A DNA stretch of 17,059 nucleotides from Acanthamoeba castellanii str. Neff (lineage: Eukaryota; Discosea; Longamoebia; Acanthamoebidae), in NCBI RefSeq assembly GCF_000313135.1, contig NW_004457490.1, positions 43,323-60,381 of the forward strand, read 5' to 3'. A program made the position numbers and the translations under genes. Below are positions 1-9,149 of the stretch, in pieces. How positions within the stretch are numbered: position 1 is the stretch's first letter; each line of letters starts with the position of its first letter. The notes under the pieces are model-generated. The model was not told where the DNA came from. It saw only the letters and a program-made list of their open reading frames with translations, and searched no databases.

Positions 1-1220
1 GGGCGTACGTACGTAGAGTGGAACTCGGGGTCCAGTGAATGGACCTCGACGCCACGCATCAAGTACGGCAGGGCCTTTTCGTAGTTCTTTACGCTTAGCC
101 ATATCTTGCCTGCACACCACAGCTGTGCGTGAGCAAAACACTGTGGCGTTTGTGGACCACACGGACGCAAGCAAGCAAACAAACAACATAGGGAATGAAG
201 TGGACGCACCCAATTGCAAGAGGCACATCTTCTGGTTTGGAATAAGAGCCAGCACTTGCTCGAATATGGAAACCGCGTGCTGTAGCCAACAACCGCACAC
301 AGAGACGCACACGACACACAACAGAGTAAGATCATAAAAGAAGCGAACAAGAAGACCAGAAGCCGAGTGGGCGGTACTCTATAGTTGCCCTTCTGGCGCG
401 ATTGCTCGGCGATGGCTAGCGAATGTTCGATGTACTGCCGCACGGCGGGATTGGCGGCCGTGCTCGAGTCGAGCGGGTCCGGCAGGCCAGGCGCCACCAC
501 GTCGTCGCTGCCCCTGTGTACGGAGTCAACGCGCGTGGAAGTGACGGTCAGCGCCTCGCGATGGAACGTACCCGTGAGTAGCATTCAACGCCGAGAGCCG
601 CAAGGCGGACATGAGCGCGGTCGGATCGGACGACGCGGCGGACGGCGTTGATGAAGAGGAAGACGACGAAGAGGACGAAGTAGAAGTAGACGTGGACGTA
701 GGCGTAGTAGCGGGAGTAGTAGTAGAGGCGGCAGTCGAGGCTGATGGCGCAGGAGCGACAGACTTCGACGGGGTTGCGGAAGTGGCTGGTGGCGAGGCCA
801 GCGCGATGACGTAGAGGTCGGCTCGGTCGTCAACAGACTTGACCACTCGTGCGTCTTGCTTGTACTGCCGCTTCCTGTGGTACCGCAGGTGGGCAGAGCA
901 AGATAACATGATTAAAAAGAACATAAAAGAAATAAAATCAAAATTATGTCGTACTTTTCGTTCATCACGGCGAGTGAGGGAGGTAGTGAGTGCCCTGCCG
1001 GTGCGTGCCGCTTGTTGTACGCCACCACGAATTTCTGCACAATACATCAATCAGATGATATAAATCAGATCTGATTGATATCAATGTTGTTAAATGATCG
1101 AGCGAACCGCACGTCTAAAAGGTCGCTAAAGGTGTCCGGTGCATCGTTGGCCAGCGTCAGGATGAGCGTGTACTCTGGCAGCCCGCTGCCCTCGAAGTGG
1201 AGGTACACCTTCATCTCCCG
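1..1220 (-). other. C-terminal ubiquitin-like segment, Ser/Thr linker and TPR-like helices
   Basis: The exons 1220-1113, 1034-955 and the start of 874-572 give REMKVYLHFEG, LPEYTLILTLANDAP, DLLDKFVVAYNKRH and VDDRADLYVIAL, which look like a beta-grasp fold (strand, hairpin, helix, closing strand). A Ser/Thr/Pro run follows (about 800-600). Exons 513-378, 279-210 and 109-1 give QKGNYRHAVSIFEQVLALIP and SVKNYEKALPYLMRGVEV, both with the G-x-Y-x2-A / Y-E-K-A spacing of TPR helices. The open frame runs toward the left edge; a GTACGT near 12-7 may be the next donor. The TPR call is fair; the ubiquitin-like call is tentative. Confidence 0.55.
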
Positions 1221-4200
1221 CTGTGCGAACAAGGAAAAACAGTTTTCTTTTTACTTTCTTTCACACCACGCAACTACGCTAGCTTCTTGGTCGGGCGAGA
1301 AGGCGGTGGTGCGGCGGGTGCGGTGAGATGGAGCCGCAGCTGCGGATGTCCGCAATAGCTTCGCTTCTTCTTGGAACGGTCCAGGAACTGCTGCGCGCTC
1401 TGGGTCAGGCTCTCCCGCGGCGCCACGATGAACGTGCAGCTTCCGTGCCCCGCTATGCATCAAGCGTAGGTTCACGTGAGTACGTGCGTGTGTGTCGTGT
1501 GTGTCGTGTGTGCCGTGTGTCGTGTGTGTCGTATACCAAGCGCAGAGCATCCAACTTCGAGCGCGCTGAGCTGGGTGACCGGGGCTTTGTCGCCCTGGCT
1601 TGCGCTCAGACACTCGTTGATGAATCCCGTGATGTAGCCCGCGCTCATGACGCACACCGGCGATCGCTTGCTGGTGGCTCTCGTTGACGTCGCCTCGTCA
1701 GCCCGCGACTCTCGCCTCTCGTGCGCGGCGCCTTTCTCCACTTCGCTCGACTCCGCCTCCGTCTGGCGTGTCTCCGACTCCTCGCGCGCCTTCCACGCTT
1801 CGGCCTCCGCGCTGCCCAGGCGTAGGTTTTAGTTGAGTGTTACGCCCACAGCACACACGCGACCGCACACACGACCGCACACGCCGAGTAGGTAAAGTAC
1901 CTGCGGTGGACCACGAGTTTGAGGAAGAAGTTGGACAACTGGTCGGGAGCGGTGCTGATGTGTGCGTGCTTGGCCTGGATGCGCATCGTGCCCCAGCCCA
2001 TGTGCGCCATCAGCGGCGGCAGCGTCAGCAGGCTCTCGAAGAACGACGGCGACGGCGATGACAACGCCGGGTCCGCGGCGTAGTGGCGCTGGTCGGTCTT
2101 GCCCAGGCAACAGCCAAAGTCGAACAGGAAGTTGGCCGCGATGACGTCGGCCTGCGGCTTCTTGACCGGGAGGACCTCGGACAGCAGCTGGAAGAAGCCG
2201 TGCGACACGGCCTCGGCCCGGAGAAACACGTGCCGGCGGCCGCCGATCGACACCGCCCCCTGGCCGGCGTTGAGCTCCTGCCGCCCGAACGCGTGTTCGG
2301 CCAGCAGCTCCCGGATGCGCTTGCCCTCGCTGGCCAGCACCTCTCTGTCCAATCCGGCCGACGTCGCCTCAATGCCCGCACCACGCTGTGCGGACTTCTG
2401 CTGGTCTGCGGCGGTGTCGCTGCCCCGGCGCGGCCTGGCCTCCGCCATTTTGGTTTCAGTGGCAGACGGCGTCGGGGAGATGATCACGCTCGATGACGAC
2501 GCCGAGAGCGAGTTGCGACGCGGGCTCGGTCGCGCTGAACCCGCCGCGCCACCGCGCTCCGCTGCCACGATCGTGCTGCCCTTGGTCGTCGCGCTCCCAA
2601 ATGCCGCCGAGGCCGAGGCCGGGCTGGCCGCAGGCAGCACCGGCGCCGGCGTCGAGTTGGAGCGGGGCGAGGCCATGGGCTGCTGGGTCCCAGTGGACGA
2701 CGATGCCGGCACCGAGAGCGTGGTCGGCGTGCGGCTGCGCCACCGATTGATCAGGCCGCGGACCCCGTTGGGCTTCTCTGATTCTGCGCCATTGGTTCCG
2801 TCGGCCCCTGCGTTGCTGGTGCCCGATTGGCGGGAGGTCGATGGCCGATCGGAGGAGGAGTCGTCGGCTGTTGACACCTGGCTGAGGGCTTTCATGGAGT
2901 CGAGGAAGCGGTGCAGTATCACCCGGCGCCGTCGGTCGGCCGAGTAGTTGTGTTCGGCGCAGAAGCGGTCCAGGTGCACTGCCATTTTGCTCGGGTGGGC
3001 CACAATCACGCGGCACACATCATCCCCTGCGCGCCACACTCATCGATTAGTCGTGCGTCGTGCGTCGTGTGTCGGTCGTTGGTCGTGTCGTGTGTCGTGT
3101 GTCGTGTGTCGTGTGCGGCGCACCTCTGGCACGGCACATGACCTCGGCGGCGACGAGTTCCGAGTGTCCCAGCGCTTCGCACAGCCAGCCGCTGCTGTAG
3201 CCCGAGTTCATGACACAAACCGAGTGGTACGTGCTGCTCTGCTGTTGGTCCTCGTCCGCCGCAGCAAAGTGCGCGTGCGAGTGCGTTTCGAACGAGTTGA
3301 GGTGGTCCAGCTGCAGCGCCACGGTGCTCTCATCGCGCAGCAGCTGGTGGTCGTCGACGTTATTGAGCGCCACCACGGCCCAGCCCGCGTGGGCCATGTG
3401 CGCGGGCGCCGCGGCGAGCGCCTCGAGCCCCGGTGCTAGGTTCATCTTCTTGGCGAACACCCGCGCGTCGGACCTGCCCACGGCGTGGGAGAAGTCAAAC
3501 AGTATGCAGTGCGCCATCTGTTCCCTCTGCTCCTTGCTGAGCGTCACCCCTGGTTGTGTCGTCGACGTGTCATCAGTCTTGAGTCGCGTGTGCGGTGGTG
3601 CGCACCGCCTTTGGGTGTCGTGCGTACCGCTGGCAGTGAATGTTTCGGAGACGGCGTAACAGAATTCGACTGAAAGCGCGGAGGCCCGCAGTAGAAGGTA
3701 TCGCTCGTCGAAGATACTGACCGTGCCGTTCTTGGCGGACTGTGAGCACTCGGCGTAGTGCTGGCCAACAGTTCTCTCGGCGGTGCGGTAGAAGGGCTGG
3801 GCCGCCGCGAAGGGCTGGGGTAGTTGGGGCGGCAGCACGGAGGCGGAGTGCGGTGAGCGCGGCGAGGCGCTGGGCGTGGTCGAGCCCTTGGGGCTCTTCC
3901 GGCCCGAGACCTGGTCAGTCGCCGCCGCCATCGCCGCAGTGAAGTTGAATTTACGCAGCGACGCCCCGAGCATCTTGCGCCCCGACGCGCTCTCCTCGTC
4001 CTTGTTGATGAAGTTGTTGACCGTCTTTGCCTTCTCCTTCTCCGCCTTTTCTTTCTTCTTCTTCGACTTCTTCCTATCTCCGTTGAGCGAGGCGTCATCG
4101 CGGCTGACGCCGCCGGGGTGGTGGCTGTGCAGCCGGTTGACTTCGGAGGGCCGTCGCACGATCGTATCGTCGCGCAGGTTGTTGAGATCGTCGAACGACT

Positions 4201-6527
4201 GGAACAGGCGTGTCTGCGAGTTGGCCAGCGTGCGCGGCTGCAGAGTTGACGTCGAGCCGCTGCTGCCATCGCCCTCCTTCACCAAGTTGCGCCCGCGGCC
4301 GGTCTCCTGGTCGCTCCTGGGCGTGAGCTTGCCATCCGCGTCGCCGCCGTTGTTGTTGGCCTCCTTCTTAGATCGCACCTCCCGGCTGTGTCGCTTCCGC
4401 GAACTCTCCTCGCCACCAATGAAGGACCCGCCGCCCTCGCCGTCGGTAGCATCATCCTTGGGCGCGGTCGTGGTCGTGGCCGCTCTGGGCCGGCCCACCT
4501 GCGACCCCGAGTGCGACAGCGTGTCCGCTGTATCGACATCGGACGCACTGCGATGTGTCGACAGGGCATTAGCGGTGTGGAAGTGAATGGTGAGTGGTGG
4601 GAGCTGTACCTGCGATTGTTACGGCGTGCCCTTAGAGTCCCGTGGCCCATTTCCGAGCCGCTTCCCTTGCGCGATTTGACCTGGCTCGACTCGGTGCTGG
4701 TTTCCTGCGAGGTGGTGTCTTCGCTCGCCGGCTCCACCCACAGGCTGGGCTGCGATTGCAGCGACAGGGCGTACAACTCATCCTGCACACACGACACACG
4801 ACACATGACACACGACGCGTGGGGAGATAAATCGAAAGAAGAAAGTTGAAAAAAATCTGAAGCGGTGGCACCTACCTCGTCATACATGATATCCATGGCG
4901 AGTGACGAGATGTACTGCTTGGCGTCCGGCTGCCCGGTTGAATCCAGTGTGTAGGACACGCTCTGGAAGCTTTTCACCTCGCTCACACGCTCATAGAGCA
5001 AATTTACATACTTGTCGTTGATTGCGCCTGCGCCCAAGGACCAGTCAGCTCTGTGTTGCGTGCGTTTCGGTGGAGAGAAAAATACCGTCTGGCAGGTACT
5101 TCTGGTTGCCGTCATTGATGAAGGTGAAGTCGCGCAGATAGATGCCAAAGTAGGGCAACACGGGCGTCTTCCGCTTCTTGAGTTCGCGCCGGTAGTGCCT
5201 GAAGTTGTGCTGCGGGCTCATCAGCGTGTCGATCTCGCGCCACTGCTCCTTCGCCTTGTCCGACACCCGAGCCCACAGGCCCTTCAGCCGCTGCAGCGAG
5301 TTGTGATTGAGCCCTGTGTGAAACGAGTACGTTTCAGCATCAATGTTAAAGTGGTTAGGCGTGTTGTGTGTGTGTGTGGTGCGTGAGGTGGCGCATTTTT
5401 ATGCATGTGCAGGGTGATACCCGAGACGATCTCCATGAATGTGTTAAAGTTATTGAGAAGCAGGCACTGATTCGCCAGGCGAATGAACTTCTCTAGCACC
5501 TGCACCTGCAACTCGGCCTTTCTGGCCATCAGGATCTCCCGGGCCACCCAGTGTGCCACCTGAAAATTGGATAAAATTGGGGTTTCGGTGAGTCTCGAGC
5601 TTACGTCTATGGGCGTATACCAGGGGCTAATAGTACGCACCATGTTGTACTGTGCAATGAGCGGCTCGAACAGTGAGTCGCCGTCCTGGTTCTTTACGGT
5701 GAGTAAACTGCGGAGGTCCACGTCCCTGAACAACTGAAACTCGACCACCGTGAACTCTCTGTGTTGTTACCACACGTGGTTAGTGGCAACGACACGACCA
5801 ACGACACGTGAGGCAAAAACAAAGTCAGACAGGAACGAACCTGGCGAGCGCGGGCTCGGGAATGTCCAAGAATTCAACGGGCTTCGATGCGGCGTCGTGC
5901 TTGGCGATGGTCTCCCGGAGCGTGTGGCTCATATCATATCGCTGGCTGTTGTGTCGCAGAAAAAGCAGCTTTATCTCGTTCGCCAGGCAATTGCCTCGAA
6001 GCCACTGCAGGATGCTCGTCCGCTGGCGTGCCGTGAAATCGCCTGCGCGTTTGTGCGGTTGCAGTTTGGTGAGCTGGGGCGCACGTTCTGAATTCAGGGA
6101 ACTAGGGACGCACTGCCGTGTGCGCGACACCACGCCGCAATAAAGTTGTTAAGCCGGGCGAGTTCCTCCCCGCCCGTACTATCGCTCTTGGCGGTGAGTT
6201 CTGTATATCTGAAAAGCACACAAAATAGAAGAACGTTGCGCTGCAACCTTAGATTGGGGGAAAAAAGCAGAAAAAAGAACTTGAGCGGTTGTTGTACCGC
6301 TGTGCGCAGAGGTCGAAGAGGGCGGCAGCCGGCGCGCCGGCCGTGTTGAAGCTGGTGAAGAGCGGGAAGGTGAGTAACCACGCTTCGATTTCGGCCTGCG
6401 TGCCCTCATTGAGCACTCGCCGGTAGTATTGTACGAAGGCCGCCTGTTTGGCTGCCTTGTCACCGCATATTCCGCTTCCGTCGCCGCCGGTAGCCACTCC
6501 CGGTTCGAGCGCGTACGCGCTCTCCAT
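1..6527 (-). CDS. RasGEF fused to tandem XylR_N/V4R sensor modules, with ubiquitin-like and TPR-like C-terminus (5'-complete, 3' end outside window)
   Basis: Exons (minus): 6527-6298, 6208-6114, 6042-5841, 5758-5641, 5559-5421, 5313-5086, 5027-4876, 4782-4610, 4547-3628, 3549-3124, 3026-1901, 1811-1537, 1452-1278, 1220-1113, 1034-955, 874-572, 513-378, 279-210, 109-off edge. Phases match at every junction if about 38 nt inside 1377-1340 are removed. The ATG at 6527 lies just before the RasGEF_N domain. Domains in order: RasGEF_N (about residues 28-130), CDC25 catalytic domain (170-402), polar Lys/Ser-rich linker (403-718), XylR_N/V4R copy 1 (719-912), Ser/Ala/Pro linker (913-1147), XylR_N/V4R copy 2 (1148-1385), ubiquitin-like segment (1408-1489), Ser/Thr run, TPR-like helices (1590 on). 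Expected role: GDP/GTP exchange on a Ras-type GTPase, probably tuned by the sensor modules (inference). No stop codon, poly(A) signal or promoter-like gap separates the parts, so one gene is favoured, but transcript evidence is lacking. It diverges from the Frizzled-like gene. Confidence 0.8.
1340..1377 (-). other. Frame disruption or 38-nt mini-intron in gene A
   Basis: The V4R frame runs through QSAQQFLD and would hit TAG near 1276. The next exon at 1220 is in phase only with the frame one base over. Removing 1377-1340 (GTTCCA donor, CCGCAG acceptor) restores the frame, but 38 nt is shorter than every other clear intron here (57 or more). A one-base sequence error or a real frameshift would look the same. 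Confidence 0.5.
1382..2265 (-). other. XylR_N/V4R sensor module, copy 2
   Basis: About residues 1148-1385, also over three exons. It has HVFLRAEAVSHGFFQLL, NFLFDFGCCLGKTDQRHYA, the motif MAHMGW, then VCVMSAGYITGF, LSALEVGCSAL and GSCTFIVAPRESL. It aligns block for block with copy 1 but the two are clearly diverged. Candidate zinc ligands are C1323, E1355, C1358 and C1367. A charged insert of about 45 residues (Arg/Glu-rich) sits between the XylR_N half and the V4R half. The intron at 1536-1453 falls at the same codon position and phase as the one in copy 1. Confidence 0.82.
1484..1533. repeat. GTGTGTCGTGTGTGTCGT repeat in intron 12 of gene A
   Basis: Short tandem GTGT(G)TCGT units on the plus strand; they sit within the intron 1536-1453 next to its donor, in the V4R copy 2 coding region. 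Confidence 0.8.
2975..3727 (-). other. XylR_N/V4R sensor module, copy 1
   Basis: About residues 719-912, spanning three exons. The XylR_N half has YLLLRASALSVEFCYAV, then HCILFDFSHAVGRSDAR and the motif MAHAGW. The V4R half has VCVMNSGYSSGW, then AEVMCRARG joined across an intron to DDVCRVIVAHP. This follows the bacterial order of an R-x-LLR-like start, an FDFG/GR-D block, a Cys-x3-GYxxG block and an E-x2-C-x7-C tail. Candidate zinc ligands are C864, E888, C891 and C899. In bacteria the module binds aromatic effectors and controls an attached output domain; the ligand here is unknown. Confidence 0.82.
3051..3117. repeat. CGTGTGTCGTGTGTCGTGT repeat in intron 10 of gene A
   Basis: About 67 bp of GTCGTGT/TCGTGCG units filling most of the intron 3123-3027, which splits V4R copy 1 between its third and fourth zinc ligands. 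Confidence 0.8.
4740..6450 (-). other. RasGEF_N + RasGEF (CDC25) catalytic module
   Basis: The N-terminal part shows the RasGEF_N pattern EIEAWLLTFPLFTSF, then FIAAWCRAH joined across an intron to SDFTARQRTSILQWL. The catalytic part has EFTVVEFQLFRDVDL, QYNMVAHWVAREIL (joined across the intron at 5640-5560), LLLNNFNTFMEIVSGL followed by NSLQRLKGLW, and VLPYFGIYLRDFTFINDGN. It closes with DELYALSLQSQP, the usual end of the Cdc25 fold. All signature blocks of an active Ras-family exchange factor are present and in order. The substrate (Ras, Rap or Ral type) cannot be told from the sequence. Confidence 0.93.
4787..4819. repeat. ACACGACACACGACAC repeat in intron 7 of gene A
   Basis: Same unit as elsewhere but with CACGACAC on the plus strand, i.e. 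in the opposite orientation relative to transcription from the copies at 1484 and 3051. It lies beside the acceptor of intron 4875-4783. Confidence 0.7.
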
Positions 6528-6986
6528 TCTTACAATCTACTTCTCAAAATGAAAACACACAAGCCGCCTCTGGCTTTGTGGTGTTCTGTTTCTACAGCGA
6601 GTTCCACGTTTACCTCTCTTCTCCTGGCTGCCTCTATTATGGAGGCCTCATGCAATGCGCCTGGCAACGGCTCCCCGACAGGCTGGATCCAGACTGGCTC
6701 TGCTACTTTGCAGCAGTCCCACCACCCTTAGTCGACATTAATGCTCTTTTGAAGGGGGGAGTGCAAGTGTGTTTTCAGAGCGAAGGTGCCTTCGCTGTAC
6801 CGAATTAGGGCGGAACTCGATCGAGTTGCTGCAAGGTAACAACTGGCGGCATACTCGAGGCAGCTACCCAAGACGCAGCCATTTGTATCCCACAGCGGAG
6901 AGGAAAAGAAAGGCTTAACAGAGAAAAGAGAAGGAAAAGTGATTTTATTTGGTATTTTCGCAACATTAGGATATCTTGCGGCTGCG
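6528..6986. promoter_or_regulatory. Divergent spacer between the RasGEF-sensor gene and the Frizzled-like gene
   Basis: 459 bp between two opposed ATG codons, so it should hold both promoters and both 5' untranslated regions. I see no clear TATA box on either side. A purine-rich stretch (6897-6940) followed by an AT-rich stretch (6940-6970) lies just before the plus-strand ATG. A 61-codon plus-strand ORF at 6549-6731 is present but unsupported. No RNA gene is recognisable. Confidence 0.5.
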
Positions 6987-9149
6987 ATGGCTCGTGCGAA
7001 GCCGGCGAAGCGCTGCTCCAGGACTCCTTCGCTTCTGGTTTTGCCCATCATCTTCCTCCTCATCGGCCTCCAGGATATTCATGGAGGAGCCGGTGCCGAG
7101 GAGTTGAGTCTGGGCTCAGAATTCTATCGTCAGTTCGTGGATCTTGATGCTGATCAAAGCATGGTTGCCGCTCGAGCCGTCAACAGTTCTGTCAACGGCG
7201 CCTGCCTTCGGGATAACCTGGCCCCCTCGGTTGACCTCACCATTGGCGGCGCCTCCTCGGGGCCGCGAACGCTCAACCAGTACGACTGCCTGGTCTACGG
7301 CTTCACAGTCCAACTTGACGACCTGGGCGAAGACGACATCGTCTTCACCATCACCTCCCCGTCCTCGCCCACGCCGCGCTACACCACCTGGCGATTTTAC
7401 CGCGAGGAGATCACCCTCGCACGCAACGACAACACCTTTGATCTCACCAGTACCATCTCATCTGCCCTCAATATAGTGATGTTGATCTCTAACAAAAACA
7501 CGGCAGGTGAGGGCTTGAGCTTTTTGATGCCCAACTGCATGGCCAAGCTCACCAGGAGGTGGATCTTCACGCTTACCTCGACCGAGACCTACACCGTGAA
7601 CCTGGCCACTGCCTACGGTACGTGCACAAGGCTGCAAACGGCTTTGGTTTTGGGCTTAAAAGGAGGCATTGCGCAGCGGCACCTGCGGATGAGATCGAGC
7701 TGGACGGGATCTCAGACTTTGTGGGCACGTGGACGACCACCAATGCCTGGCAGGTCTTCAAGTTCAACAGCGACAGCGTGCTGGCCACCCAGAGGTTCGC
7801 CGTTACTGCATTGCTCCGTTGAAATCCTGCCCTGACCCCTCTTCCTGCCATTGCAGCGCGACTCTGAACTTTGCATCGAGTACGTCGGAGATGACCATCT
7901 ACACCCGGATAGGCGCATGCCCCACCATGCACTACACCTACCGATACTCGGGTACGCCGCCGACAGTCACCTTGTCCGCCACAACAGCGTATAACTGATG
8001 TGAGCGTTTGATTTTGACCCACAGTCGTCAAGCCAGACACTACTGAAGGACAGTACGTCCACCAAGCGCCAGTCTCTGTTCGGATTATCATCACCTGAGA
8101 CTTCCATGTGTTGTTGGTCGCGCACAGGAAGAGGTTGGCGGTGAGCAACACGGACAGCGTGGTGTACATGGCTGTGGCGCCTCTGGCCGAAGGGTACTCG
8201 GGCACCGGCGACATCACCCTCGGCTACACTCTGGGTACTTCATCTCCTCCTCTTCCCTGGAATGGCGCTGTAACACTGATTCCTGACCTCAACTGTGCAG
8301 AGCCATCGGTCTGCCGGGAGTTGCCAACATCGCTGCCCTTCTGCTCTCAGGTGTACTGGCCCACGGTGGGCAACGACAGCCAGGCCCACGTGCGCACGCG
8401 AGACGACAGTGCCAAGACGTACATATCTATGTCACTTGCATTGATGCAGTTGCTGTATTTCTGAGGACATCAAAATGCTGTGGCTGCGGCTCAGGTTCTA
8501 CGATGACACCGTGTTGGCCTACCCGAAGGTCAATTCCGACTGCCTGAGGGTCTTCAAGGACTTCATCTGCCTCACCACGGTCGCTCCGCCTTGTCGTGTG
8601 GTACTGTACCCCGCCGTACCTCCTGCACAACTTGAGCTCTTCCGCTAACCAGTGATCATGGGTGATTGTTGATTGCCAACAGGAGAGCAAGAAGGGGATT
8701 CCGTTATGTCAGGACTGGTGCGACATGGTCTACAGCTCGTGCCCCGCCCGATTCGTGAGCCAGGTGCTCCAGGCCGAGCTGCGGGATTGGTGCCTGAGGC
8801 CCGGCGCCGAGATCCGAAACACCGAGGCCCAAAGCAAGATCAAGCCACCCATCAACTGCTTCCACACGCCCATCCCAGACCCCATCGACATCTGGGGTAC
8901 GCCAACGTTGCCTTGCAACGCCCAGTGAAGTGATTGGTGACTTTGTGCGGCGGAATGTGTGCAGATTTTACGGAGAGGCCTATGCGCAACCCGTTGATGT
9001 GGACGCTGGCCGGGTTCGGCGCCTACATGGCGGCGGCGCTGTGTCTGGCGCTGGCCGCCGTGGCCGTCTTCCTCCACATGGAGCGCAAGCGACGGAAGCA
9101 GAAGCGCCTCACGACCGCCCTTCAGCAGCTTGGCCTCGCGCTCGACTGA
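6987..9149 (+). CDS. Single-pass membrane protein with Frizzled-like cysteine-rich domain
   Basis: Exons: 6987-7617, 7677-7794, 7857-7951, 8025-8052, 8128-8234, 8301-8418, 8495-8600, 8683-8896, 8965-9149. All phases close to give 533 residues. The ATG at 6987 begins a signal peptide (basic RAKPAKR, then SLLVLPIIFLLIGL, likely cut after about residue 37). Residues 38-326 form a beta-rich ectodomain of unknown family with N-x-S/T sites. Residues 327-465 carry ten cysteines (331, 341, 382, 391, 399, 410, 414, 421, 438, 460) in the order and spacing of a Frizzled (FZ) domain, with PLCQDWCDMVYSSC matching its second half. A transmembrane helix (about 483-509) is followed by a 24-residue tail rich in Lys/Arg. 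It is not a seven-helix Frizzled receptor: one helix only. Likely a plasma-membrane receptor or adhesion protein; ligand unknown. Confidence 0.85.
8025..8052 (+). other. 28-nt micro-exon of the Frizzled-like gene
   Basis: Flanked by an ACAG acceptor at 8024 and a GTACGT donor at 8053. It adds about nine residues (VVKPDTTEG) and is needed to keep phase 1 to phase 2 between the exons ending at 7951 and starting at 8128. Confidence 0.65.

Noticed and set aside
2099..2947. Plus-strand open frame of 282 codons opposite gene A
   Set aside because: Antisense shadow of the large exon 3026-1901; composition is Arg/Ala/Pro-rich and no domain is visible, whereas the minus strand carries XylR_N.
1382..3727. 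V4R copies as TRAPP/Bet3-type domains (the usual eukaryotic relatives of the V4R fold)
   Set aside because: Bet3-like proteins lack the preceding XylR_N half and the Cys-Glu-Cys-Cys set, both of which are present twice here.
6549..6731. Possible 61-residue secreted peptide or upstream ORF in the divergent spacer
   Set aside because: It starts with ATG and has a short hydrophobic stretch, but there is no homology, no strong coding character and it overlaps another open frame of similar quality.
8419..8449. 31-nt intron in the Frizzled-like gene using the TGATGCAG acceptor
   Set aside because: It also keeps phase, but is far too short, and the 76-nt choice ending at 8494 gives the expected FZ cysteine spacing without two extra cysteines.
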